Source of the DNA: Acidobacteriota bacterium
Lineage (GTDB): Bacteria > Acidobacteriota > Polarisedimenticolia > J045
DNA length: 16,756 bases
Direction: 5' to 3'
Assembly (NCBI GenBank): GCA_024276295.1
Contig: JAJRXN010000123.1
Span: 1-16,756 of the forward strand
This document shows, piece by piece, positions 1 through 7,245 of the stretch. Below the pieces are notes generated by a model. It searched no databases and was not told the origin of the DNA. It saw only the letters and a program-made list of their open reading frames with translations. Position 1 is the stretch's first letter, and the number at the start of each line of letters is the position of its first letter. The translations under genes were made by a program, and so were the position numbers.

Positions 1-137
1 ACCACGGTGTCGGGACGCACGCGCTCGATCGCCTCGCGCACCTCCTCCACGCTCTCGCGCGAGACGTGCGCCGTGCCGACGAGGTGGATCGTGCGGTCCG
101 CCAGCTCGATGATGCGGACGTGGCCGGCCTGCTCCAC
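1..137 (-). CDS. TraB-family protein, N-terminal fragment (runs off left edge)
   Basis: Only the first 45 complete codons are present; the gene continues beyond base 1. The visible N-terminus contains IHLVGTAHVSRESVEEV (residues 17-33) and then ERVRPDTVV. This is the signature opening of the TraB (PF01963, TraB/PrgY/GumN-like) domain, where a short beta strand leads into a GTAHVS loop with a conserved His. The domain is related to Tiki-type metalloproteases and is usually followed by membrane helices, which cannot be checked here. The start is GTG at 137, chosen because a GAGGGAGAG Shine-Dalgarno tract lies about 7 nt upstream and no ATG in this frame fits better. The gene is divergent from the release-factor-like gene, with 99 bp between the two starts. 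Its biological role in bacteria is poorly defined; in Enterococcus, TraB acts in pheromone shutdown. The family call is firm; the function is open. Confidence 0.8.
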   Translation of the reverse strand, partial: MEQAGHVRIIELADRTIHLVGTAHVSRESVEEVREAIERVRPDTV

Positions 138-236
138 GGTGAGGCTCTCCCTCTTTGCCTTGCCGCCGAAAGAGCGCCATGTTGCGGGCTGGTGCCGGGG
201 CTGTCCAGCCACGGACGGACGACCGGAGGATGCGTG

Positions 237-905
237 ATGGACGCGACGGAGCTTCCGGCCGACACGCGCTTCGCGTGGCCCTGCGCCCGGGACGTGCTGC
301 TCGCCTGGGCCCGAGGCGTCCGCGACCCGCGCCCGGATGCGACGGGGCGCGTCTGGACCGGCCGGTCGCCCGCAGGGACGGTCTCGACGATCACGCTGCC
401 GCCGGCGGTGCTCCCGGACGACCTCCCTCCTTCCGATCCGCGGACCTTCGCCGCGGCGCTGCGCACTCGCCTCGGCCGCGAACTCGTTCTGCTGATCCAG
501 GCCGGAGCCTTCGCGGCCGCGCTGTTCGTCGACGACGAGCTGCTGGTCCACAGGGCCCGCCGGCGCTACGTGATCCGCGGTCGGGGCCGCGCGCAGCCGA
601 CCCATCTCGACCGCCGGGGCAAGTCACGCTACGGCTCGCGGCTCCGCCTGCAGAACGCACGGCGCCTGGTCGACGATCTCCGCGACTGCCTGGCCGGGTG
701 GGTCGCAGCGCACGGTGAGCCGGAGCGCGTGCATCTCTCCTGTCCCGTCCGGCTCTGGGCCGACTTCGCTTCCGCGCGGCCGCCGCTGCCCCTCGGTGCC
801 ACGACGCCACGACGCGTGCCGTTTCACGTCCAGCGGCCGACGTTCGCCGAACTGACGCGCGTGCGCTTCCTGCTGACCCACGGCGAGCTGCGCACGGAGC
901 GTTGA
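237..905 (+). CDS. VLRF1-like (Vms1/ANKZF1-type) peptidyl-tRNA release factor domain protein
   Basis: This 222-residue protein has no obvious signal peptide or membrane segment. Residues 105-217 can be aligned by eye with the catalytic domain of eukaryotic Vms1/ANKZF1. HRARRRYVIRGRGRAQ (105-120) matches the strand and G-x-A-Q loop holding the catalytic Gln, here Gln120. D125 and GKSRYGSRLRLQN (128-140) match the D..G...S.G..LRRYN segment. LVDDLRDCLAGW (144-155) matches the following helix, and PFHVQRPTFAEL (195-206) matches the C-terminal RPTF.EL motif. In eukaryotes this domain, from the eRF1 superfamily, cleaves peptidyl-tRNA on stalled 60S subunits; bacterial VLRF1 families have been predicted from sequence. 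The ankyrin repeats and zinc finger of ANKZF1 are absent. ATG at 237 is chosen because GGAGGA ends 6 nt upstream; a GTG at 234 is too close to it. A Rieske gene follows after 26 bp. Ribosome rescue activity is inferred, not shown. Confidence 0.68.
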   Translation: MDATELPADTRFAWPCARDVLLAWARGVRDPRPDATGRVWTGRSPAGTVSTITLPPAVLPDDLPPSDPRTFAAALRTRLGRELVLLIQAGAFAAALFVDDELLVHRARRRYVIRGRGRAQPTHLDRRGKSRYGSRLRLQNARRLVDDLRDCLAGWVAAHGEPERVHLSCPVRLWADFASARPPLPLGATTPRRVPFHVQRPTFAELTRVRFLLTHGELRTER

Positions 906-919
906 CGCATCGCGGCTGG

Positions 920-932
920 TAGCATGGCGCCA
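920..932 (+). promoter_or_regulatory. Possible extended -10 promoter, leaderless start for the Rieske gene
   Basis: TGG-TAGCAT (917-925) fits an extended -10 element (TGn followed by TANNAT), and its last base is 7 nt before the ATG at 932. No Shine-Dalgarno sequence precedes that ATG. Together these suggest a leaderless transcript starting at or next to the start codon. A TTGACG lies at 902-907, but the 12-nt spacer is too short for a classical pair. The call rests on a very short motif in GC-rich DNA. Confidence 0.3.
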
Positions 933-1246
933 TGCCGTTCGTCCCCGTGCTCGAGTTCGCCTCCCTCCCGGACGAAGGTCGCGTCGGTCTGCGCGTCGGC
1001 GAGCACGAACTCGTGCTGTACAACGTCGAGGGGCGGATCCATGCGTTCGAGGACCGCTGTCCGCACCTCGGCGCACCGCTGAGCGAGGTCGGACACGTCC
1101 GTGCCGGCACGGTGATCTGCGTGCTGCATTGCGCGAAGTTCGATCTCGGAACCGGGCGCGTGCTGGCGACCCCGGCCGAAGAAGGTCTCGTGCGGTACGA
1201 GACGCGGGTCAGGAACGGGATGATCGAGGTCGATCTCGAGCCGTAG
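932..1246 (+). CDS. Rieske [2Fe-2S] ferredoxin (NirD/dioxygenase-ferredoxin type)
   Basis: This 104-residue single-domain protein carries both halves of the Rieske cluster site: CPHLG (Cys43, His45) and CVLHCAKFDL (Cys63, His66), the C-x-H...C-x-x-H ligand set with 17 residues between the halves. The length and the closing GRVLATPAEEGLVRYETRV.NGMIEV match small soluble Rieske ferredoxins that pass electrons to oxygenases or form the small subunit of assimilatory nitrite reductase. No oxygenase or reductase partner is present in the window, so the partner is unknown. Start ATG 932; another ATG at 924 is out of frame. The gene ends 4 bp from the stop of convergent hemH, leaving no room for a terminator, so the two transcripts probably overlap. 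Confidence 0.88.
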   Translation: MPFVPVLEFASLPDEGRVGLRVGEHELVLYNVEGRIHAFEDRCPHLGAPLSEVGHVRAGTVICVLHCAKFDLGTGRVLATPAEEGLVRYETRVRNGMIEVDLEP

Positions 1247-1250
1247 GCGG

Positions 1251-2333
1251 TCAGCCTTCGTCGCCCCCGTCCACGTCACCGAGGATCCGCACCACCGCGT
1301 CGGCCCAGCGGTCCTCGGCGTTGAGCGCGGGGACGAGACGCAGCTCCTCCCCGCCGTGTTCGAGGAAGAGGCGGCGCCCGCGCAGGCCGATCTCCTCGAG
1401 CGTCTCGAGACAGTCTGCACTGAAGGACGGACAGGCGACCGCCAGCCGGCGCACACCGGCTTCGGCCAGCGCGACGAGCCTCTCTTCGGTATCGGGACCG
1501 ATCCACCGGCTGCGTCCCATCCGGGACTGGAACGCGGTCTCGGAGGGAACGGCATCATCGGCCAGGCATTCGACGAGCGCCTGCGAGGTCGCGAAGCACT
1601 GGGCGCGGTAGCAGCGGCCGTTGTGCGGCCCGAGGCTCTCGCAGCAGTCGTCGCGCGTCAGGCACCACACCCCGCCGGCATCGGCACGCCGGATCTGCCG
1701 TTCCGGAAGCCCGTGGTAGCTCAGCAGCAGGTGCTCGGCCGGAAACTCCGCGAGCACGCGGCTGGTGACCGCCGCGAGGGCATCGACGTAGGCCTCATGC
1801 CGGAAGTACGGCGGGACGACCCTGATCGACGGCGTGGCCCAGCGCGTTGCGGCCAGCTCATGCACCCGTGCGACCGCCGAACCCCATGTCGCCTCCGAGT
1901 ACTGCGGGAACATCGGAAACACGACGATCCGGTCGATCCCCGACCGGACGAACGCATCGAGGGCCGACCCGATCCCCGGTCGCCCGTAGCGCATCGCCAG
2001 CTCGACGCGCACGTCTCCGCCGAGACGCCGCGCCACCTTGATCGCCAGGGCCCGCCCGTGGACCAGCAGCGGCGAACCCTCGGCGGTCCAGATCGCCCGG
2101 TAGGCGCGCGCCGAGGCGCGTGGTCTGGTCGGCAGGATCACGAGGTTGACCAGCAGCCAGCGGGCCGGTGCCGGCAGGTCGATCACGCGGGGATCCGAGA
2201 GGAATTCGCGCAGATAGCGCCGGACGTCCGCCACGGCCGGGGAGTCCGGCGTCCCGAGATTGAGCAGCAGCAGTCCCCGAGAACCACCCAACGCCCGTTC
2301 CCCCGCCGTCGTCACCCGCAGCGCGCCCGTCAC
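1251..2333 (-). CDS. hemH: Ferrochelatase HemH, cysteine-rich type with probable [2Fe-2S] cluster
   Basis: The protein is 360 residues. It inserts iron into protoporphyrin IX (or coproporphyrin in the alternative route). Family landmarks are LLLLNLGTPDSP (21-32), ELAMRYGRPGIG (111-122), FPMFPQYSEATWGSA (139-153), LLLSYHGLPE (202-211, catalytic His207) and SADCLETLEEIG (305-316, conserved Glu310). Between them sits a cysteine-rich stretch at 224-246 with Cys224, 230, 231, 241 and 246. A cluster of internal cysteines like this binds [2Fe-2S] in the ferrochelatases of Myxococcus and Bdellovibrio; cluster binding here is inferred. The chosen GTG at 2333 overlaps the stop of the upstream DUF4003-like gene (GTGA), suggesting translational coupling. 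GTG at 2315 would give 354 residues. Neither start has a strong Shine-Dalgarno sequence. No transmembrane helix is evident at the C-terminus. Confidence 0.95.
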   Translation of the reverse strand: MTGALRVTTAGERALGGSRGLLLLNLGTPDSPAVADVRRYLREFLSDPRVIDLPAPARWLLVNLVILPTRPRASARAYRAIWTAEGSPLLVHGRALAIKVARRLGGDVRVELAMRYGRPGIGSALDAFVRSGIDRIVVFPMFPQYSEATWGSAVARVHELAATRWATPSIRVVPPYFRHEAYVDALAAVTSRVLAEFPAEHLLLSYHGLPERQIRRADAGGVWCLTRDDCCESLGPHNGRCYRAQCFATSQALVECLADDAVPSETAFQSRMGRSRWIGPDTEERLVALAEAGVRRLAVACPSFSADCLETLEEIGLRGRRLFLEHGGEELRLVPALNAEDRWADAVVRILGDVDGGDEG

Positions 2334-3319
2334 CTGCTCGACGTGGCCGCCACCGTGGTGGCGGTCGTGGCGGCCACGGCGGCCGCGATCGCCGCCTGCT
2401 GGGCCACGATGGCCGCCTGCGCCGCCCTGAGAGCGGCGAGATCTCTCGCGCCCCGCCGGTCGAGCTGGCGCACGCCTTCTCCGAGCAGCAGCCCGGCGGC
2501 GAGAGAGAACGCGACCTGGCGCGACGGCCGCGGACGCGCCTGACGCAGCCTGTCGGTCAGCCTGGCAACGCGCATCGCGAGGCGCGCCGGCGGCCCGTCG
2601 GCCAGCGAGATCAGCGCCACTTCGTCGTAGGTCGACGGGCGCGGACGATGGCCCCGCTCGCCGAGCGCCCGGGCGACCGCCGCGAAACGGACGACCAGCC
2701 GCGACGCCGGCCCGTCGGCGATCGCCAGCAGATGGGAGGCGAGCTGCAGCCCGTTGCCCATCCGGTATCGACGAGCCCGCAATCCGCGGTAGATCTCCTC
2801 GACGCGCGCGGTGAGCGCGGCGACCGGCTCCTCGCGCAGCGCGTGCAGAGCGGCGAGCGGGTAGTCCGCCGGGCCGGTCAGGAACGGATGATCCCGGCGC
2901 CAGTCGGCGACGATCGCCGCGAACCGCTCGACCGTCGGCGGCGGCGGCACCCGACCGCCGGACGAGACCGCCATCAGTACGGCCGCTAGCAGCTCGGAGA
3001 TTCCTCCGCGCCGGACCTTCCGATCGCGGAACATCGCGCGCGTCGCGGTCGCCGCCTCGTGGACGCGGGCCGGATCGAGATTGCGGGAAAGGACCAGCGC
3101 CGCCACGGGATACGCGAGGGACGAGCGCAGGGCGCCGCCCCAACGTTCGCGCGCGCGGAGTTCGCGGACCACGTCGTCGAGCCGCGCAGCGGCATCCATC
3201 CGGCCCGCGGCCGCAAGGACGAGCGCGGAGAGCCGGAGGACATCGACCGGCACGCTCCAGCGGCGGCGGCGGCGAAGCTGCTCGAAGACCTGCAGGTACT
3301 CGGCGGTCGGGTCCGTCAT
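2330..3319 (-). CDS. DUF4003-like helical protein, function unknown
   Basis: This 329-residue, alanine- and arginine-rich protein is mostly helical. Its pattern resembles the DUF4003 family: an early series of helices that track F..LR..RRW and LAAAGRMDAAARLDDVV, the motif DHPFLTGPADYPLAAL (143-158), and GNGLQLASHLLAI (188-200). The family has no assigned biochemical function. The last 35 residues (about 295-329) are a low-complexity Ala/Gln/Thr tail, probably disordered or a simple helix. Start ATG 3319 is supported by GGGAGG about 4 nt upstream. Its TGA overlaps the GTG of hemH, and purQ ends 55 bp upstream, so it lies inside a purine/heme operon. The DUF assignment comes from recalled motif resemblance and is moderate; the reading frame itself is secure. 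Confidence 0.7.
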   Translation of the reverse strand: MTDPTAEYLQVFEQLRRRRRWSVPVDVLRLSALVLAAAGRMDAAARLDDVVRELRARERWGGALRSSLAYPVAALVLSRNLDPARVHEAATATRAMFRDRKVRRGGISELLAAVLMAVSSGGRVPPPPTVERFAAIVADWRRDHPFLTGPADYPLAALHALREEPVAALTARVEEIYRGLRARRYRMGNGLQLASHLLAIADGPASRLVVRFAAVARALGERGHRPRPSTYDEVALISLADGPPARLAMRVARLTDRLRQARPRPSRQVAFSLAAGLLLGEGVRQLDRRGARDLAALRAAQAAIVAQQAAIAAAVAATTATTVAATSSR

Positions 3320-3374
3320 CGTGCCTCCCGTTCCGGTCTACGTCCCGGCCCCGGCCCCGTTGCCGCTCCGGCCG

Positions 3375-4193
3375 TCAGCGCGAGGCGGCCGCCTCGAGAC
3401 CGGCGCGGAAGATCGCCAGGCCCGTCGGCCGGAAGGCGCTTTCGGGATCATCGTGGACCGGCGCCCGCGGGTGATGCCACGGGTGGAGGAACGCGTCCGG
3501 ATGGGGCATCAGACCGAGGATCCGCCCGCTGGCATCGGTGATCCCGGCAATGCCCCGTCGCGAGCCGTTCGGGTTGAAGGGCCAGGTCTCGGTCGGCTCG
3601 CCGTCCGGTCCGACGTAGCGCAGGGCGACCGCTCCGCGCCGCTCGAGCCGGTCGAGTTCGGCCTCGCCGGCCACGACGAAACGTCCTTCTCCGTGGCGCG
3701 ACGGGACGTCGATCCGCTCGACGCCGCGGAGCCACGCGCAGCGCGTGCCATCCTCGACGCGCAGCCTGACCCACGCGTCGCGGTAGCCCAGACGGTCGTT
3801 GGGAGCGAGGTCGGCCCGAGGCTCGAAGTCGTGCGGCAGCTCCTCCGGGCCGGGCAGCAGGCCGAGCCGGAGCAGGGTCTGGAACCCGTTGCAGATCCCC
3901 AGCGCGAAGCCGCCGCCCTCGAGGAAGGCCCGCAGATCGTCGAGCAGCCGCGCGCGGATGCGGGTGGCGAGCACCAGTCCGCCGGCGATGTGGTCGCCGT
4001 AGGAAAACCCGCCGACGAAGACGATCACGTCGTAGTCGGCCAGACGCCGGTCATGCCGACGCGCGAACAGGTCCGTCCAGTGCACGAGATCCGGCGCGGC
4101 TCCGAGGACCTCGAACGCACGGGCCGTCTCGGCCTCGCAGTTGAGCCCGAAACCGGTCGGGATCAGCACGCGCACGTCGCGCCGCCCGCTCAT
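3375..4193 (-). CDS. purQ: Phosphoribosylformylglycinamidine synthase, glutaminase subunit PurQ
   Basis: This 272-residue class I glutamine amidotransferase supplies ammonia to PurL for conversion of FGAR to FGAM. Visible motifs are GFGLNCE (14-20), GGFSYGDHIAGG (61-72), LGICNGFQ with nucleophile Cys101 (98-105), SRHGEGRF (165-172), NPNGSRRGIAGI (207-218) and LGLMPHPDAF (226-235) with catalytic His231. The usual third triad residue, Glu in HPE, is Asp233 here. At 272 residues it is longer than the roughly 227-residue Bacillus PurQ and resembles the glutaminase domain of large-type PurL. Its ATG overlaps the purL stop (ATGA), so translation is probably coupled and the subunits made in equal amounts. 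The 3' end holds a perfect 16-bp palindrome (3381-3396) that lies within codons. Confidence 0.95.
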   Translation of the reverse strand: MSGRRDVRVLIPTGFGLNCEAETARAFEVLGAAPDLVHWTDLFARRHDRRLADYDVIVFVGGFSYGDHIAGGLVLATRIRARLLDDLRAFLEGGGFALGICNGFQTLLRLGLLPGPEELPHDFEPRADLAPNDRLGYRDAWVRLRVEDGTRCAWLRGVERIDVPSRHGEGRFVVAGEAELDRLERRGAVALRYVGPDGEPTETWPFNPNGSRRGIAGITDASGRILGLMPHPDAFLHPWHHPRAPVHDDPESAFRPTGLAIFRAGLEAAASR

Positions 4194-7100
4194 GCCCGGT
4201 CCCCCTCGCCGGCGTCATCGTCCGCGAGGGTCCGCAGCCACCCCTCGGCGAGTCGGCCGGTCTCGATGTCGAGCAGCACCTGCCCTTCGTGCCTGACGCC
4301 GAGAACCGGCCGCTCGACGAAACGGCCGATCACCGCGCAGGGCACGCCCTCGAGTCGGCGCACCACGTCCTCGCGACGGTCGGGAGCGCAGGCCAGCAGG
4401 AAACGACCGCACGACTCGCCGAACAGCAGGGCTTCCCACCCCGGCTCCCCGTCACGCGGCAGCACATCGAGGTCGACCTCGACGCCGAGTCCGGCGGCCC
4501 GGGACATGCGGAACAGCGCGGGCAGCAGACCGCCACGTCCCGGCGCGTGGGCCGCCCGGACCAGCCCGTCACGGATGACCGCCGACACCGTGCGATAGCG
4601 CCCGGCCCATCGTTCCGGATCGCAGCGCGGCACCGTGGTCGGCTGCACGCCGCGGGCGCGGGCCCATTCGGTGCCGCCCAGCTCGTCGCGCGTCTCACCG
4701 ACGATCACCAGCAGGTCTCCCGCGCCGCGCGTCTCGAGCGTCACCGCACGCCTGACGTCCTCGATCAGACCGATCGCCGAGACGAGCAGCGTCGGTGGGA
4801 TGCTGATCCGCCGGCCCCCGATCACCGCGTCGTTCTTCATCGAGTCCTTGCCCGAGACGAGCGGAACGCCGTAGGCCAGGCAGGCGCGCGCGAGTCCCCG
4901 CGAAGCGCGCACGAGCTGCGCGAGCTTGTGCTCCGCGTCCGGATTGTCGGGCGCCGGCAGCGGATCGGGCCAGCAGTAGTTGTCGAGCGCGGCGATGCGG
5001 TCGAACCGCGCGCCGGCCGCCACCACGCGCCGGACCGCCAGGTCGACGCCCGCCTCGGCCATCGCGGCCGCATCGACGTCGGAGTATCCCGGGAACACCC
5101 CCTCGGCGAGCACGTAGCCTTCCCAGCGGGCGTGATCGATCTGCATCACGGTGGCGTCGGACGGCACGTCGGCGCCGCGCCCGACGAACGGACGGACGAT
5201 CGACAGACCCTTGACCTCGTGGTCGTACTGGCGCGAGATCAGTTCGTTCGAGGCGAGGTTCTCCCTCGCGAGGAACTCGATCGCCAGCTCGGCCATCCGC
5301 TCGGGCTCCGGCCTGGGCAGCGGTGCGAGCGGCTGCGCCGCAGGAGGCGACCAGCGGGCGGAGAGGTCCATCGCCGGCACGCCGCCGTGCAGGAACTCGA
5401 GCGGGAGCCAGCAGACCGTCCGTCCGTCGTAGAGCACATGGAACATGCCGTCGTCGGTGAACTCGCCGAGATCGGTCGCCTCGACCTCGCGCCGTGCCGC
5501 CAGCTCGAGGAAGGCCTCGAGCCTGTCCGGCGGAACGGCGAGCGTCATCCGCTCCTGCGCCTCGGAGACGAGGATCTCCCACGGTGCGAGCCCCTGGTAC
5601 TTCAGCGGCGCGCGGGCGAGATCCATCCGGGCCCCTCCCGGCTGCTCGGCCATCTCGCCCACCGAACTCGACAGCCCACCGGCTCCGTTGTCGGTGATCG
5701 CGGAGTAGAGCCCGCGGTCCCGCGCCTCGAGCAGGAAGTCGAACATCATCTTCTGGGTGATCGGATCGCCGATCTGGACGGCCTGGACGGGACTCTCCTC
5801 GGTCAGTTCGGCGCTGGAGAACGTCGCGCCGTGGATGCCGTCCTTGCCGATCCTGCCGCCGACCATCACGATCCGGTCGCCCGGCCGGCAGCGTTTCCGT
5901 TCGGCGGGGTGCCCCTCGACCTCGACCGGCATCCTGCCGACCGTCCCGCAGAAGACGAGCGGCTTGCCCAGGAAGCGCTCGTCGAAGTACTCCCAGCCAC
6001 GGGCGTACGGAATGCCGGACTGGTTGCCGCCGTCGATCACCCCCTGGTGCACGCCCTCGCGGATCCGTCGCGGATGGAGCAGTCCGCGCGGGACCTCGCC
6101 GTGGGTGTTCGGGCTGGCGAAGCAGTAGCCCCAGACGTTGGAGAGAAGGTCCGCCCCGAGTCCGGTTCCGAACGGATCCCGGTTGACGCCGACGATACCG
6201 GTGATCGCTCCACCGTACGGGTCGAGCGCCGACGGGCTGTTGTGCGTCTCGACCTTGTAGACGAGATGGTGCCGCTCGGTGGCGGCGATCACCCCGGCGT
6301 TGTCGTGGAAGACCGAGACCAGCCAGCTTCGCCCCTCGCGCTCGCGGATCCTCCGGTCGAGCTGCTCGGTCGTCCCCTTGATGCAGGTCGCGAACAGCGA
6401 ATCGACGATCTCCGGCGGGCGCCCCGGCTCCTCGTAGCGGATCCGCGCATTCATGATCTTGTGCTTGCAGTGCTCGGACCATGTCTGCGCGAGGCATTCG
6501 AGTTCGGCGTCGGTCGGAGCGCCGGTCAGCCCGACCGCCCGCCGGCGGGGGTCGTCGGCCGCGCCGCGGAAGTGCTCGCGGATCGCCTTCATCTCGTCGA
6601 GGCTCAGCGCGAGGAGCCGCTCCCGGCTCAGCCGCACCAGTTCGTCGTCGGAAAGCTCGAGGTCGATCGTCTCGACCGGAGGAACCGCGGTGGCGCTGAC
6701 CTTGGGAACGGAGAGATCGACCGGTCCGCCGGCAAACTCGTCCCAGCTCCGGACGTCGATCCGCTCGATGATCTCGTTGGCCAGCAGTTCGCGCGCGATC
6801 CGCTGTCCCTGCTCGAGCGAGACGCCGGCGAGCAGGTAGACGCGCGACGTGTAGACCGCCGCATCGGGTCCGAGCGAGCGGCCCAGCAGGTCCTCGATGG
6901 CGACGCGGGCGCTCTTGCCGACCGGATCGGTGACGCCGGGCCGGTAGCCGACGGTGATCGCCACGTCCCAGTCCGCGCCGTCTTCCGGAATCCTTCCGAC
7001 GGCGCCGATTCTCGTGACCGGCCCTGCGAAGGCACGCGCGACCCGTTCGGCGTCTTCCTGGCCGAGCGCCGGCTCGACGTGATAGACGTCGCGCGTGCGC

Positions 7101-7213
7101 ACGTCGCGGACCGCGATCCCGAGGTGGGTCCGGATGCGCCGGGCGACGGCTCGGCCCCGGCTATCGGCGAAGCCGGAGCGCATGGCGATCTCGATCCGCG
7201 TGACGTCGGGCAT
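4190..7213 (-). CDS. purL: Phosphoribosylformylglycinamidine synthase, PurS-PurL fusion subunit
   Basis: This 1007-residue ATP-dependent synthase catalyses the fourth step of purine synthesis. The first ~160 residues resemble two PurS-like units: RIEIAMRSGF...VRDVYHVEP, then ITVGYRPGVTDPVGKSA (86-102) and VYTSRVYLLAGVSLEQGQRI (120-139). The catalytic region carries TWSEHCKHK (244-252) and VETHNSPSALDPYGGAITGI (321-340). It also has ITDNGAGGLSSSVGEMA (506-522) and LVSGKDSMKND (785-795). There is no C-terminal glutaminase domain; PurQ is encoded by the next gene with an ATGA overlap. The size lies between small PurL (~740 residues) and the 1295-residue E. coli enzyme, matching the PurSL architecture. 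Start ATG 7213 follows AAGG closely, with GAGGAA further upstream in a small hairpin. The upstream GNAT gene ends 53 bp away. Confidence 0.95.
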   Translation of the reverse strand: MPDVTRIEIAMRSGFADSRGRAVARRIRTHLGIAVRDVRTRDVYHVEPALGQEDAERVARAFAGPVTRIGAVGRIPEDGADWDVAITVGYRPGVTDPVGKSARVAIEDLLGRSLGPDAAVYTSRVYLLAGVSLEQGQRIARELLANEIIERIDVRSWDEFAGGPVDLSVPKVSATAVPPVETIDLELSDDELVRLSRERLLALSLDEMKAIREHFRGAADDPRRRAVGLTGAPTDAELECLAQTWSEHCKHKIMNARIRYEEPGRPPEIVDSLFATCIKGTTEQLDRRIREREGRSWLVSVFHDNAGVIAATERHHLVYKVETHNSPSALDPYGGAITGIVGVNRDPFGTGLGADLLSNVWGYCFASPNTHGEVPRGLLHPRRIREGVHQGVIDGGNQSGIPYARGWEYFDERFLGKPLVFCGTVGRMPVEVEGHPAERKRCRPGDRIVMVGGRIGKDGIHGATFSSAELTEESPVQAVQIGDPITQKMMFDFLLEARDRGLYSAITDNGAGGLSSSVGEMAEQPGGARMDLARAPLKYQGLAPWEILVSEAQERMTLAVPPDRLEAFLELAARREVEATDLGEFTDDGMFHVLYDGRTVCWLPLEFLHGGVPAMDLSARWSPPAAQPLAPLPRPEPERMAELAIEFLARENLASNELISRQYDHEVKGLSIVRPFVGRGADVPSDATVMQIDHARWEGYVLAEGVFPGYSDVDAAAMAEAGVDLAVRRVVAAGARFDRIAALDNYCWPDPLPAPDNPDAEHKLAQLVRASRGLARACLAYGVPLVSGKDSMKNDAVIGGRRISIPPTLLVSAIGLIEDVRRAVTLETRGAGDLLVIVGETRDELGGTEWARARGVQPTTVPRCDPERWAGRYRTVSAVIRDGLVRAAHAPGRGGLLPALFRMSRAAGLGVEVDLDVLPRDGEPGWEALLFGESCGRFLLACAPDRREDVVRRLEGVPCAVIGRFVERPVLGVRHEGQVLLDIETGRLAEGWLRTLADDDAGEGDRA

Positions 7214-7227
7214 GCCTTGCAGGGTTC

Positions 7228-7245
7228 CTCGCCGAGAAAGGCGAG
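7228..7245 (-). promoter_or_regulatory. Small hairpin in the purL leader, touching a possible Shine-Dalgarno
   Basis: In the minus-strand transcript, CTCGCC and GGCGAG form a perfect 6-bp stem with a 6-nt loop (TTTCTC). The 3' arm overlaps GAGGAA, one of two candidate ribosome binding sequences for purL. No U-tract follows, so it is not a terminator between the GNAT gene and purL. It might modulate purL translation, but a 6-bp stem is common in DNA of this GC content. Confidence 0.3.

Noticed and set aside
902..925. TTGACG-TAGCAT as a classical sigma70 promoter before the Rieske gene
   Set aside because: The spacer is 12 nt, too short for normal RNA polymerase contacts; only the extended -10 reading is kept, at low confidence.
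1356..2543. Long plus-strand open frame opposite hemH and the DUF4003-like gene
   Set aside because: It is an antisense shadow of high-GC coding sequence: no family motifs and no ribosome site, while the minus strand has unmistakable ferrochelatase motifs.
3381..3396. Perfect 16-bp palindrome CGAGGCGGCCGCCTCG, possible terminator or operator
   Set aside because: It lies within the last sense codons of purQ (Glu-Ala-Ala-Ala-Ser), has no loop and no U-tract, and is readily produced by GC-rich Ala codons.
7228..7245. Rho-independent terminator between the GNAT gene and purL
   Set aside because: The stem is only 6 bp and no U-tract follows on the transcribed strand; kept only as a possible leader hairpin.
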